DNA of 64,000 nt from Alkaliphilus peptidifermentans DSM 18978 (GTDB lineage: Bacteria; Bacillota; Clostridia; Peptostreptococcales; Natronincolaceae): positions 186,001-250,000 of the forward strand of contig NZ_FMUS01000001.1 of NCBI RefSeq assembly GCF_900101495.1, in the 5' to 3' direction. A program made the translations under genes and the position numbers. The notes beneath the pieces were generated by a model that ran no database searches, was not told the origin of the DNA, and saw only the letters and a program-made list of their open reading frames with translations. Positions 1-7,511 of this stretch are shown here, in pieces (within the stretch, counting starts at the first letter, position 1; each line of letters begins with the position of its first letter).

Positions 1-1
1 G

Positions 2-322
2 TTACTTGAACATTTTACCTAAAAACCCTGAGCCTTTGCTCCCTAGGCTATCTCGATTGCTATATGCTAATGAATAGACAATGCCAGTCACAACTACATT
101 TCCATCCTCTAGGTTTAATTTATTAACATCTAGCTCCTGCCCCTTTATTGTAAGAACCCCTTCTATGGTTTCTAAAACAATAAGCTCACTGTTAAAGCTA
201 TTAACATGCTCTACACCAGATATTGATAATTTTTCTCGGTTCTCAAGTATCATATTATGGGTTTTACTTTTACTTCCTTTACGATCTTCCAAAGGCTTCA
301 CCTTCCCCATATTTACTCTCAT
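2..322 (-). CDS. yabP: Sporulation protein YabP
   Basis: Encodes a protein of about 100 residues with the YabP signature: an N-terminal KTHNMILENREKLSISGV stretch followed by the VNSFNSELIVLET and LEDGNVVVTGIV segments. YabP family proteins are needed for endospore formation, probably with the neighbouring membrane protein YabQ, and are expressed in the mother cell in Bacillus. The stop codon lies at positions 2-4, so the gene is complete. The start could be the first ATG (322) or the Met four codons later (310); neither has a strong ribosome site, although AGGA precedes the first by four bases. The following genes (yabQ, divIC) would lie just outside the window. The family call is confident; the biochemical role is unknown. 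Confidence 0.85.
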   Translation of the reverse strand: MRVNMGKVKPLEDRKGSKSKTHNMILENREKLSISGVEHVNSFNSELIVLETIEGVLTIKGQELDVNKLNLEDGNVVVTGIVYSLAYSNRDSLGSKGSGFLGKMFK

Positions 323-368
323 GTTATCCTATGAAAGTATGAGGGGAAATAGAACAACATTGCTAGTA

Positions 369-1346
369 CTAATCCCACAAATTAATTATATTAACATCTT
401 TAAAGTAGAAGGTTACTATCTCCTCTGCACTTTTTCCATCATTGGCCATTTGGTATGCACCCCATTGACTCATTCCAACGCCATGCCCATACCCTGTACC
501 TTCTATCGTAACCTGATCACCTTCAACAGATATGTTTCTAATCATAGTTGACTTCATTCTTGTACTGTCTAGAGCAATTCTAAAGGCGGGTGCATTTACA
601 GTGGCATCTCCAATTTGTAGAACTGTTGCTCTGCCAGATGGACCCGTTTCTGCTACTTCAATTGTATTAAAATCTGAAGCTTCTTGCCCTTGCTCCTGTA
701 ATGCCTGAATTATTTCTGCTTTAGTAAAGGTTTCTGACCAGTTAACATCATCTTCTGGTGCTTCCTCTGAATCTGGTGACTCTATAACCTGAATATATGG
801 AGGTTCTTCTGCATCAAAGCCTAAGCCTTCTTGAGCTGTTGCTGTTTTTCCTCCTGCATGGGCATGAAACCATGCCTTAATGTATTCATTGTTATGTACT
901 GCCACCATTCCTCTTGTTCTATTTACTGCTTCCTTAATTCTGTCATTAATTTGCTCTGCATCCCACGCCTGGGCTTCTTCAATATCTGTAGAAACATGAG
1001 CCCCTTCGTATTTGGAGCCACCTTTGTCAGTTATAAACTCCATAACAAAGCTTCTGGCTAATATTGCCTGGGCAGCCAATGCCTCCTCTGGCCAGTCATT
1101 GTGCATTTCTCCCGCTAAAACTCCCTCAAGGTATTCTTCAAAGGCCATTTCCTTAATTTCACCTGTATCTGCTATGTATACCTTTAGTCTAGGTTCATTC
1201 CCTTCACCTTGACTTATTTCCTCTGGAATTGGTGGAGTCTCTTCTTGCCTTTGCTCTTCAGGCCGTTCCTGTGGACGACAGGCTACTGTAAAAAATATCA
1301 GAAATATGACTAACATTATTAGAGTATACGATTTTATCCTTTGCAT
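369..1346 (-). CDS. SpoIID/LytB-domain lipoprotein
   Basis: A 325-residue secreted lipoprotein: a hydrophobic N-terminus ends in a lipobox (TVAC), followed by a Glu/Pro-rich linker and then a SpoIID/LytB domain. The domain shows the typical EEYLEGVLAGEMHNDWPEEA stretch, AQAILARSFV, and the C-terminal GYGHGVGMSQWGAYQMA motif. SpoIID is a lytic transglycosylase that cuts denuded glycan during engulfment. The glutamate in AGEMHND corresponds to its catalytic acid, so enzyme activity is plausible. The strong site AGGAGG lies six bases before the ATG. Its location between yabP and rqcP is unlike spoIID next to spoIIIA genes, so I call it a SpoIID-domain paralogue rather than spoIID itself. Confidence 0.8.
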   Translation of the reverse strand: MQRIKSYTLIMLVIFLIFFTVACRPQERPEEQRQEETPPIPEEISQGEGNEPRLKVYIADTGEIKEMAFEEYLEGVLAGEMHNDWPEEALAAQAILARSFVMEFITDKGGSKYEGAHVSTDIEEAQAWDAEQINDRIKEAVNRTRGMVAVHNNEYIKAWFHAHAGGKTATAQEGLGFDAEEPPYIQVIESPDSEEAPEDDVNWSETFTKAEIIQALQEQGQEASDFNTIEVAETGPSGRATVLQIGDATVNAPAFRIALDSTRMKSTMIRNISVEGDQVTIEGTGYGHGVGMSQWGAYQMANDGKSAEEIVTFYFKDVNIINLWD

Positions 1347-1437
1347 AATAATCCTCCTTGTAGTAATTAATGTTGAATGTTGAGTGTTTTTTTATTATTT
1401 GTTTTCAATAGGATTATATGCAATTTTTTCTAATTAT

Positions 1438-1683
1438 TTATCCTTCTATGATATTATACATTTCCCGTGCATCGTCCTTTGATACATGCTCTGCTACACG
1501 TGTAATTTCTGCCTTAAAGATTTTATCTCCAAAATGTATTTCAATAATATCCCCCACTTTTACTTCTGTGCCTGGCTTTGCATCTTTATTATTAATTTTT
1601 ACCCTTCCATTTTCACTGGCTTCCTTTGCTACTGTTCTACGTTTTATAATTCTTGACACCTTAAGATATTTATCTAGTCTCAT
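1438..1683 (-). CDS. rqcP: S4-domain RNA-binding protein RqcP (YabO/Hsp15-like)
   Basis: An 81-residue protein that is almost entirely an S4 RNA-binding domain, beginning MRLDKYLKVSRIIKRRTVAK and containing the VKINNKDAKPGTEVKVGDII loop. Firmicute RqcP binds the obstructed 50S subunit with RqcH and helps add poly-alanine tails to stalled nascent chains. Length and position (between hup and yabP in the yab cluster) fit this family. AGGAGG is seven bases upstream of the ATG. Here the usual hup-rqcP adjacency is interrupted by the arsenic cluster at 2.5-7.9 kb. Confidence 0.9.
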   Translation of the reverse strand: MRLDKYLKVSRIIKRRTVAKEASENGRVKINNKDAKPGTEVKVGDIIEIHFGDKIFKAEITRVAEHVSKDDAREMYNIIEG

Positions 1684-1777
1684 GTTATTTCCTCCTAATA
1701 CTTCAGATTATTTTAATTCTACTGTAAAGCTATTGTTTTTTCAAGTTTGTTGATTGCTAGTATTGTGTCATAAAAAT

Positions 1778-1807
1778 AAGTTCTACATTTTATAAAATAT
1801 AGAACTT
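1778..1807 (-). terminator. Intrinsic terminator after the proline-rich lipoprotein gene
   Basis: An almost perfect 15-bp inverted repeat (arms begin AAGTTCTA) is followed on the minus strand by a T-rich run. It sits 29 bases past the stop of the lipoprotein gene. Confidence 0.7.
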
Positions 1808-1835
1808 ACTTTTTATATTATATATTAATTTATTA

Positions 1836-2123
1836 TTATCTAGCTATAGGTTGCCCTGGTAGTCTTTCTTCGGGTCTTTCTTCATCTATAATTGGGTCTC
1901 CAGGTGCTCTAGCTCCCCCTGGAACTGGCTCTCTTGGGGTTTGTCCTGGTACCACATCACGTTGGTCTTGTGCCGGCGTATCTTGGGTTCGTGCTGGTGC
2001 TGGTACATCTTGCGTTGGTCGTGCTGGATCTGGAACTGGTCTTTCAACTGGTCTACAACCGGTAATAGCTATTACTGCAATTAAAATAATACATAAAACT
2101 AATAATACTTTTTTATTTTTCAA
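1836..2123 (-). CDS. Small proline-rich lipoprotein of unknown function
   Basis: A 95-residue protein starting MKNKKVLLVLCIILIAVI with a lipobox ITGC, so it is probably a membrane-anchored lipoprotein with a mature part of about 75 residues. The mature part is rich in Pro, Arg, Asp and Gln (PVPDPARPTQD, then APARTQDTPAQDQ) and shows no recognisable fold; it looks disordered. I chose the TTG start at 2123 because AGGAGG lies eight bases upstream, whereas the GTG at 2132 abuts that site. I do not recognise the family. It is separately terminated at 1778-1807 and lies next to, but divergent from, the ArsR gene. Confidence 0.6.
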   Translation of the reverse strand: MKNKKVLLVLCIILIAVIAITGCRPVERPVPDPARPTQDVPAPARTQDTPAQDQRDVVPGQTPREPVPGGARAPGDPIIDEERPEERLPGQPIAR

Positions 2124-2524
2124 AATTCTCACCTCCTGAATATATTTTGTCTCGATATCTTCTTTTTATCTTGATTACATTTTTGCAAATTCTCCATGCT
2201 TTTACATTTAGGAGACTACTCGGTGAATTTTTGGTAAGCATTGCAGTTAAAAGACAGAATAAACCTTCGACTATGCTTAAAATGCCAACAGCTTTAGCAA
2301 TTTAGAAAGCATATGACTTTTAAACAGTAATTCATAAATTATACAAATTTTAAAAAATTAATATAAGCTTTAATCTATTGCTATTTTTGTTAAATAGTAA
2401 TATTAATGTTATTAGTTTATTTTTTTGTTATAATAATCATAATAAAAAAGTAATTAGTGGTGGGTAGCTATTACTAAAAGAGATAAATGTAAAAATATAT
2501 TTGTCGATTTCGGGAGGTTTAGTG
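2124..2524. other. Divergent intergenic region upstream of arsR1
   Basis: About 400 bases between the divergent lipoprotein and arsR genes. It is very AT-rich and must hold both promoters. The A/T stretch around 2405-2450 (TTATAATAATCATAATAAA) could form promoter and operator, but I cannot assign it firmly. No open reading frame with a ribosome site was found. Confidence 0.4.
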
Positions 2525-2890
2525 ATGGATTTTGAAGCTATATTTAAAGCTTTAGGTGAAGCAACTCGGATACGAATTATTAAGCTTTTATCCTATAAGC
2601 CTATGTATGTATGTGAGCTGGAGGCCATTCTACAAATTAGTCAACCTAGGATCTCGCAGCATTTAAAAATATTGAGGGCTGTAGATGTGGTGGAAATGGA
2701 GAAGGAGGGTCAAAGAGTTGTTTACTCATTAAACAAAAGTAATATGGACTTAGCTTTTTCACTATTCAACAATTTTTTGCAATGTCCACTTGAGGAATTA
2801 GATGATTTTAAAGAGGAGTCCCATCGGATTATATTGATAGAGGATGACCCCTTGATAAATACATGTAAGCTGAAATGTAGTAAAGAATAA
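2525..2890 (+). CDS. arsR: ArsR-family metalloregulatory repressor (first copy)
   Basis: A 121-residue winged-helix repressor of the ArsR/SmtB family: FKALGEATRIRIIKLL, then the recognition helix region QPRISQHLKILRAVDVVEME and the wing EGQRVVYSL. One cysteine (Cys30, in YVCELEAIL) lies where classical ArsR has its CVC motif, but the second Cys is missing. Additional cysteines lie near the C-terminus (QCPLEEL and CKLKCSKE), so the metalloid site has probably moved to the C-terminal end, as in ArsR variants that use three cysteines elsewhere. GGGAGG is seven bases before this ATG, favouring it over an upstream in-frame ATG at 2501. It is convergent with the permease operon. Confidence 0.85.
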   Translation: MDFEAIFKALGEATRIRIIKLLSYKPMYVCELEAILQISQPRISQHLKILRAVDVVEMEKEGQRVVYSLNKSNMDLAFSLFNNFLQCPLEELDDFKEESHRIILIEDDPLINTCKLKCSKE

Positions 2891-2924
2891 AAATGAAAGT
2901 TGAAAATTAAAAGTTAAAAGCGAA

Positions 2925-3011
<87 letters not shown>

Positions 3012-3030
3012 ATTGTATCTTTAGACTATA

Positions 3031-4200
3031 TTAAAATAAGTGACCATATATCATTCCCGTAATTGTAGCCATTACTATTACAAGTGTGACAAATACTGCT
3101 GTTTTCTTTGTTCCTATAATGCTTCGTATTACCAGCATATTAGGTAAAGATAGGGCTGGCCCAGCAAGCAATAAGGCTAAGGAAGGTCCTTTTCCCATTC
3201 CTGCTCCTATTAACCCTTCTAGTATTGGTACTTCTGTTAGTGTAGCGAAGTACATAAATGCACCTGATACAGAAGCGAATAAATTGGCCCTCAATGAATT
3301 GCCACCAACTAGCCTTACAATCCACTCTGAAGGAATGATACCTTCATGTCCTGGTCTACCTAGCAACACTCCTGCGATTAATATACCTGCAAACAATAAT
3401 GGCAGTATTTTCAGTGCAAACCCCCATGTTTCCTGATACCAGGCTTCTCTTTCTTCCTTTGAGAACCATTTAATAACTGCATAAACTACAATGGCTAGAA
3501 AAAATCCAGAAAGCAGCCATTTCAAACTAAATAGAGTAGCCCATATTCCTGTTGTACTTACAGGCCTTGCCCAATTGGCAAAAACTAAAACTGCCACCAT
3601 TGAAAAGAAGTAAACTATTGTCTGCCAGATGGGCTTTGATTCGGCATCTACCTCTGCAAAGGCAGCCGACTCACCCTCCATCCTTTCAGCTTCTTCTTTT
3701 CTAAAAATTAAATGCATTAATAATCCTATTACTATACTAAATACAATAGCTCCTATAGTTCTGGCTATTCCCAGCTCAAGTCCTAAAACACGTGCAGTAA
3801 TGGTGATGGCCAATATGTTTATTGCTGGCCCGGAATATAGGAAGGCTATAGCAGGCCCAAGCCCTGCTCCCTTCATGTAAATTCCTGCAAATAGAGGTAG
3901 TACAGTACAGGAGCATACAGCTAGAATTACGCCAGAAACTGAGGCAACTGTATATGACACCCACTTTTTAGCAGTTGCACCTAAATATTTTATTACTGAA
4001 TCTTGAGATATAAAAACCCCCACTGCCCCAGCAATAAAAAATGCTGGTACCAAGCATAATATAACATGTTCTCTTGCATATTCATTTAGTAATGCAAAGG
4101 CTTCAAGAATTGCATTACGAAAAACGGGGTTGGTAATTGGCATGTAAAATGCAGCTAAGAAAACCCCTAAAATTATTGCAAACTTCTTTTTATCGCTCAT
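3031..4200 (-). CDS. DUF318/ArsP-type permease
   Basis: A 389-residue integral membrane protein with about eight to ten hydrophobic segments. The motif CSCTVLPLFAGIYMKGAG in the first half and GAFMYFATLTEVPI plus GPALSLPNMLVIRS in the second are typical of the DUF318 (permease_2) family. That family includes ArsP, which exports trivalent methylated or aromatic arsenicals, and relatives implicated in copper or zinc efflux. The vicinal cysteines of the CSC motif could bind metalloid. It directly follows the small thioredoxin gene, a pairing common for this family. The cluster has no Acr3 or ArsB gene, so this is the only candidate transporter for the ArsA ATPases here, which is unusual. Substrate is inferred from context. 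Confidence 0.8.
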   Translation of the reverse strand: MSDKKKFAIILGVFLAAFYMPITNPVFRNAILEAFALLNEYAREHVILCLVPAFFIAGAVGVFISQDSVIKYLGATAKKWVSYTVASVSGVILAVCSCTVLPLFAGIYMKGAGLGPAIAFLYSGPAINILAITITARVLGLELGIARTIGAIVFSIVIGLLMHLIFRKEEAERMEGESAAFAEVDAESKPIWQTIVYFFSMVAVLVFANWARPVSTTGIWATLFSLKWLLSGFFLAIVVYAVIKWFSKEEREAWYQETWGFALKILPLLFAGILIAGVLLGRPGHEGIIPSEWIVRLVGGNSLRANLFASVSGAFMYFATLTEVPILEGLIGAGMGKGPSLALLLAGPALSLPNMLVIRSIIGTKKTAVFVTLVIVMATITGMIYGHLF

Positions 4201-4230
4201 GGTCTCCCTCCAATGCAGCTTATTGACAGC

Positions 4231-4458
4231 TTAGAGTAGCTCTTTTATTTCACTTGGCTTTAATACCTTGCCTGACGATACAACCTTACCGTCAACTACA
4301 AGGGCCGGAGTCTTCAATACACCATGCTCTACTATAGCTTTAAAATCGGTAACCTTCTCAACCTCAGCTTGAATATTCAATTCCTTTATGGCTTCCCTTG
4401 TGTTTTCCTCTAATGTTTTGCAATTTTTACAGCCTGGACCCAATACTTTAATTAACAT
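4231..4458 (-). CDS. Small thioredoxin-fold redox protein (TM0996/MTH895 type)
   Basis: A 75-residue glutaredoxin-like protein beginning MLIKVLGPGCKNCKTLEENT, with a CxxC active site (CKNC) and the cis-proline segment HGVLKTPALVVDGK. Such small thioredoxins often accompany DUF318 permeases and are thought to reduce or hand over thiol-bound metal. The start at 4458 is chosen because GGGAG lies nine bases upstream; the in-frame ATG at 4467 overlaps that site. A clear palindrome (4476-4501) lies just upstream, so this gene and the permease probably form one ArsR-regulated operon. Confidence 0.85.
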   Translation of the reverse strand: MLIKVLGPGCKNCKTLEENTREAIKELNIQAEVEKVTDFKAIVEHGVLKTPALVVDGKVVSSGKVLKPSEIKELL

Positions 4459-4475
4459 TTTGAACATCTCCCTTC

Positions 4476-4501
4476 AATATATAAGTATATGCTTATATAT
4501 T
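4476..4501. promoter_or_regulatory. Candidate ArsR operator of the thioredoxin-permease operon
   Basis: Ten-base inverted repeat arms, AATATATAAG and CTTATATATT, separated by six bases, just upstream of the thioredoxin ribosome site. Size and AT-rich symmetry suit an ArsR/SmtB dimer; assignment is inference. Confidence 0.6.
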
Positions 4502-4564
4502 TATGTTACTCCTGTAAATATTAATTGTCAATAGTAGCTAGCATTATTTATATTTAATACAAGC

Positions 4565-4620
4565 AAAAAACACAAAAACCGTTACTATAAATTATCTTAG
4601 TAACGGTTTTTGTGTTTTTT
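4565..4620 (-). terminator. Terminator closing the arsR2-arsD-arsA operon
   Basis: A 17-bp perfect inverted repeat (CACAAAAACCGTTACTA and its complement) flanked by A and T runs lies four bases after the last gene of the operon. It separates that operon from the thioredoxin-permease unit. Confidence 0.9.
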
Positions 4621-4623
4621 GCT

Positions 4624-4962
4624 TTATAATTTTTTTAATACCATATATAATCTATTGGTATCTATTTTCCCTGAAAATGCAGGCTTACCTGCAACAAATG
4701 TAATGGGCAGCTGATAGCCTTTATCTATAACCTTCTTCTCTGCTGCATAAGGGCTTAAGTCATCTTCCATTAGATCAATAAAGGTAAATTCTACTTTATC
4801 ATTGACATCACTCTTGCTAATAATGTTTTTTACTTCTTCCACCATTTCAAAGGTTGTTGGATCCTCACTGGGACCACAGCTTACGCTGGGACCTCAGCCA
4901 CAAGGTGCTGCCACTACTTCATCCTTTACACCAAAAATTTGAACCTTTACCTTTTCACTCAT
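4624..4962 (-). CDS. Putative selenoprotein, thioredoxin-like, with in-frame UGA
   Basis: Read through one in-frame TGA (4894-4896), this gene gives a 112-residue protein starting MSEKVKVQIFGVKDEVVAAP, then C-G-Sec-G-P-S-V-S-C-G-P-S (Sec at residue 23), then a continuous domain with FTFIDLMEDDLSPYA and the LPITFVAGKPAFSG segment. GGGAG lies nine bases before the ATG, and it starts 15 bases after the arsA2 stop. The first 22 codons are meaningful only if joined to the rest. The fold order (beta, Cys loop, helix, beta with FID, cis-Pro-like LPIT) resembles thioredoxin-fold YuzD/DUF1462 proteins, a weak similarity by eye. The C-x-U-G-P-S and C-G-P-S repeats echo the metalloid-binding loop of ArsD. 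It is probably a redox or arsenic-binding partner of ArsA. Ordinary gene callers would truncate it to start at 4845. Confidence 0.75.
4859..4893 (-). promoter_or_regulatory. Candidate bacterial SECIS hairpin
   Basis: Immediately after the UGA two alternative hairpins can be drawn. One is a long stem closed by GGUCCCAGC...GCUGUGGUCC around a GUAA loop. The other is GGUCC with GGAUCC (one bulged U) around a six-base loop CAGUGA, located 24-29 bases after UGA, a distance usual for bacterial SECIS apical loops. Confidence 0.5.
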
Positions 4963-4977
4963 AATTATCATCTCCCA

Positions 4978-5868
4978 TTAAAATATTCTATCACTTATGC
5001 TATTTATCATATCAATACCTTTAATCTCATCTTCAAACATTGGTACCTTTAGAAGCTCTGCATCCTTAAAGGTGTCTTTAATTTCTTCTATATATCCAAG
5101 CTGCATACCTCTTCTCTTCTTGTAAAAGGGTGATATAGCCTGTTCTTCAGGAATTATTAAGTTTGCCACCACCAGCTGTGTCTTAATATCTAATGTCATT
5201 AGCTCTTGTGAAGCGCGGTAGGCTTCGATAATAGGTGTCCTTTCTGGATACATTACAAATGCAAATGTAGTTGTATTCTCATCCTTCATCATATCTATTA
5301 CTCGATCGAAACGTTCTTTTTGCTTTTTATCTTCTTCGCTGATTTCAGTTGATACTCCTGCCTTCAATTGAATTTGCTTACTCCAATCCATAGGAAGCTC
5401 TAGCATCCTTAGGGTATGACCTGTAGGTGCAGTATCAAATACTATAACCTCGTACTCCTCTAAACTTGCAAATTCAACAAACTTTTGAAAGGATGCCATT
5501 TCTTCAGTACAAGGGGAGTCCAGCTCCTCCTTCATGGCCATAATGGTATTGGCATCAAACTTTGCCTCTGCATCCTTTAAAACGTTTTGTTTATACTCTT
5601 CTGTAGCCTTCTTTTGATCAATTTTTGCTGCATATAAGTTTTCTACTCCATCGATAGCAGTAATTTTATCTGAAACTGGCTTATCTAGGACGTTACCAAT
5701 ATGGGCAGCTGGGTCGGTGGTAAGTAACAATGTTTTAAAGCCTTTCCTTGCTGTTTCGACGGCGGTAATGCAAGCCATAGAGGTTTTACCTACGCCTCCC
5801 TTTCCAGAAAAGAATATGTTCTTTCTTCCGCCTTTTTGTGGATATATTGCTGTTTCTAGTCTACTCAT
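4978..5868 (-). CDS. arsA: Arsenite-transport ATPase, second half-size subunit (ArsA2)
   Basis: A 296-residue ArsA/GET3-family ATPase. The Walker A loop GKGGVGKT is at residues 22-29, preceded by an extra 16-residue N-terminal tail, and the switch motif FDTAPTGHTLRMLELP is present. Only one of the metalloid cysteines is present, Cys120 in SPCTEEMASF; the position corresponding to the second Cys of the partner reads AGVSTEI. This matches the C-terminal half of fused ArsA (one Cys), so the two genes together would supply the three-cysteine site (113/172/422 in the plasmid R773 enzyme). The start at 5868 overlaps the arsA1 stop by eight bases, implying translational coupling. Confidence 0.9.
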   Translation of the reverse strand: MSRLETAIYPQKGGRKNIFFSGKGGVGKTSMACITAVETARKGFKTLLLTTDPAAHIGNVLDKPVSDKITAIDGVENLYAAKIDQKKATEEYKQNVLKDAEAKFDANTIMAMKEELDSPCTEEMASFQKFVEFASLEEYEVIVFDTAPTGHTLRMLELPMDWSKQIQLKAGVSTEISEEDKKQKERFDRVIDMMKDENTTTFAFVMYPERTPIIEAYRASQELMTLDIKTQLVVANLIIPEEQAISPFYKKRRGMQLGYIEEIKDTFKDAELLKVPMFEDEIKGIDMINSISDRIF

Positions 5869-6745
5869 TTTGATCACTTCCTTGAAATAGTTTGCTGGCA
5901 CTTTTTTTAAACATCTCCACTCCCTTAAGCTCTTCATCAAACAATTCCATAGTTTGGAGGCTTATATGTTTAAAGATTTCTTTTGATTTTTCTAATGTTT
6001 GTAGTTGCTTCTCATACTTTTTCTTGAAGAAGGGAATAGCTGCCTCTTCTTCAGGGATTAAACCATTAACTATAATTTTAGTAGTTTTAATACCCAGCTC
6101 TTCTAAATCATGGGATGAGCGCATTGTTTCCTCTAATGATGTTTGCTCTGGCTGCATAACAAATACAAAATCTGTTACAGAGGTATCCCTTAGCTTAGCA
6201 ATGGCATCGTCATACTTTTTCTTGCTATCTTCAATTAAGGCCACTGGTCCCATGCAGGTTTGACCACTACCCTTAGCACTTTCTTCAATATGTTTACTCC
6301 AGTCAACAGGAAGCTCTAACAAACGAATAGTATGCCCTGTAGGTGCAGTATCAAAAATAACTATATCATATTCTTTACCATCCATAAAATCGATAAATTT
6401 ATCGAATGCCGCCATTTCCTCTGTACACGGACCACTAAGCTGTTCTTCTGCCACCTTAATTAAATCTTCATCAAATAACTCCCTCATAGGGGCTAAGGAT
6501 CTTTCTTTGTATTCTTCTGTTGCCTTATCTGGGTCTATCTCCATTGCAAATAAACCGTCTAATCCATTTATTTTCGTAACCCTATGACCGATTTCCTGTT
6601 CAAAAACATCCGATAAGTTTGCAGCTGGGTCAGTGGTTACAATTAGTGTTTTCTTACCTTCCTCAGCATAATGAACAGCAGTTGAGGATGCCATAGATGT
6701 TTTACCTACTCCACCCTTACCTGAAAAAAGTATAAATTTTGTCAT
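5861..6745 (-). CDS. arsA: Arsenite-transport ATPase, first half-size subunit (ArsA1)
   Basis: A 294-residue ArsA ATPase with the Walker A loop GKGGVGKT at residues 9-16 and the switch DTAPTGHTIRLLELPVDWS. It has two metalloid cysteines, Cys107 (GPCTEEMAAF) and Cys164 (GSGQTCMGPVA), equivalent to Cys113 and Cys172 of the fused enzyme. ArsA takes As(III) or Sb(III) from ArsD and energises a membrane transporter by ATP hydrolysis. Separate half-size ArsA subunits that act as a pair are known from Alkaliphilus. The ATG follows the arsD stop by three bases, and the arsA2 start overlaps its end. Confidence 0.92.
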   Translation of the reverse strand: MTKFILFSGKGGVGKTSMASSTAVHYAEEGKKTLIVTTDPAANLSDVFEQEIGHRVTKINGLDGLFAMEIDPDKATEEYKERSLAPMRELFDEDLIKVAEEQLSGPCTEEMAAFDKFIDFMDGKEYDIVIFDTAPTGHTIRLLELPVDWSKHIEESAKGSGQTCMGPVALIEDSKKKYDDAIAKLRDTSVTDFVFVMQPEQTSLEETMRSSHDLEELGIKTTKIIVNGLIPEEEAAIPFFKKKYEKQLQTLEKSKEIFKHISLQTMELFDEELKGVEMFKKSASKLFQGSDQNE

Positions 6746-6748
6746 GAT

Positions 6749-7057
6749 TTATTCAGCTCCTATTTCTTTTTCTAGCTCTTCTAAGCTAGGGTATTCATTA
6801 ACTTTTATTATTCTACCGTTAACGGTTGTAATTGGAAGTACTTCTCTTCCCTTTTCTTTAACTAACCTAAAAACCTCTTCATTGTCTCTAAACTTCAGTG
6901 GCTGCTGGCTTATCATATATCTTTCTATGCTGATGCCTTCATATTTTCTTTTTAGAGTATCAATATTTTCACTAACCTTTATTAGTTTCTCATCTACACT
7001 AGGTCCACAGATTCCTGATGAACAGCACATTGGTGGGTCAAAAAATTCTATTTTCAT
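6749..7057 (-). CDS. arsD: ArsD arsenic metallochaperone
   Basis: A 102-residue protein beginning MKIEFFDPPMCCSSGICGPS. The vicinal Cys11-Cys12 and Cys17 are the residues with which ArsD binds As(III) before handing it to ArsA. The rest follows the family (FRLVKEKGREVLPITTVNGR near the end). The additional C-terminal Cys pairs of E. coli plasmid ArsD are absent, as in most chromosomal versions. AGGAGG lies close upstream of the ATG. It is located between the double-UGA gene and arsA1 in the same operon. Confidence 0.92.
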   Translation of the reverse strand: MKIEFFDPPMCCSSGICGPSVDEKLIKVSENIDTLKRKYEGISIERYMISQQPLKFRDNEEVFRLVKEKGREVLPITTVNGRIIKVNEYPSLEELEKEIGAE

Positions 7058-7080
7058 ATAACTTCCTCCTTAAAATTTGA

Positions 7081-7177
7081 AATGATTTATATATATAAAA
7101 AGGATAGATAAATCATATTGAATTGAAAATTGAAAATTGAAAGTTAAATAAAACTTAATTTAGTTTTATGAAATGAT
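7081..7177. other. Short intergenic stretch with 7-bp-period repeats
   Basis: About 120 bases between arsD and the double-UGA gene. It contains a short tandem of attgaaa/aattgaa units (7115-7145), again with 7-base periodicity, and no obvious terminator, so read-through into arsD is likely. Confidence 0.5.
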
Positions 7178-7465
7178 TTATTCCATAATTTCAAATTCAA
7201 ATTTACCATATCCCTCTATAGATATTAACAGTGTATTTTTCTTTACATAGCTTTGTAATATACTCTTTAAAATATACAAAGTTATATCTTCTACTTTAAA
7301 CTCTGCATATTCTTCTAAAGCTTCTGGTTTTCCCACCAAACCTGACGGGGCATTATAGGCTGATCATCAGCCGTCAATGGTCATTCTTACAGATACAGTC
7401 ATTATTCCTCCCTTTTCTCGAATGTAATTCTTTAGCCATTGGGAAGAAATTTTACCATTTCTCAT
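7178..7465 (-). CDS. Putative double selenocysteine (Sec-Sec) protein in the ars operon
   Basis: Two adjacent in-frame TGA codons (7364-7369) divide an otherwise open frame of 96 codons. With both read as Sec the protein is 95 residues: an N-terminal MRNGKISSQWLKNYIREKGG segment, the core TVSVRMTIDG-Sec-Sec-SAYNAPSGLVG (Sec33-Sec34), then an amphipathic region EALEEYAEFKVEDITLYIL and a beta-like end LISIEGYGKFEFEIME. The first ATG has a strong GGGGGG site seven bases away; a second in-frame ATG at residue 22 is preceded by GGGAGG and would give a 74-residue form. A vicinal pair at the end of a beta strand recalls the Cys-Cys of ArsD, suggesting a metalloid-binding or redox site. It lies 46 bases after arsR2 in the same orientation. 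I do not recognise the family. A decayed gene with a double stop is the main alternative. Confidence 0.6.
7326..7350 (-). promoter_or_regulatory. Candidate SECIS-like hairpin after the double UGA
   Basis: GGUUU pairs with AAACC around a seven-base G-rich loop located about 27-33 bases after the second UGA. An alternative CCCC/GG-U-GG pairing has its loop at 18-26. Both are at usual bacterial SECIS distances, but both are short, so support is modest. The UGA pair itself can also form a GGCUGA/UCAGCC stem. Confidence 0.35.
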
Positions 7466-7511
7466 TTTAATACCCCCCCTTTGCAGAACAAATTTGACTA
7501 CTATCAGATAT

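Noticed and set aside
4894-4896. Sequencing error or pseudogene as explanation of the in-frame TGA
   Set aside because: Frame is intact on both sides, the ribosome site is strong, the TGA sits between Cys-type motif residues, and a second UGA gene lies in the same operon. Not fully excluded.
7364-7369. Double UGA as a tandem stop ending a 32-residue leader peptide of the ars operon
   Set aside because: Possible, but the following 61 codons are open and protein-like up to a TAA, which a leader peptide would not need. Kept as the main alternative to the Sec-Sec reading.
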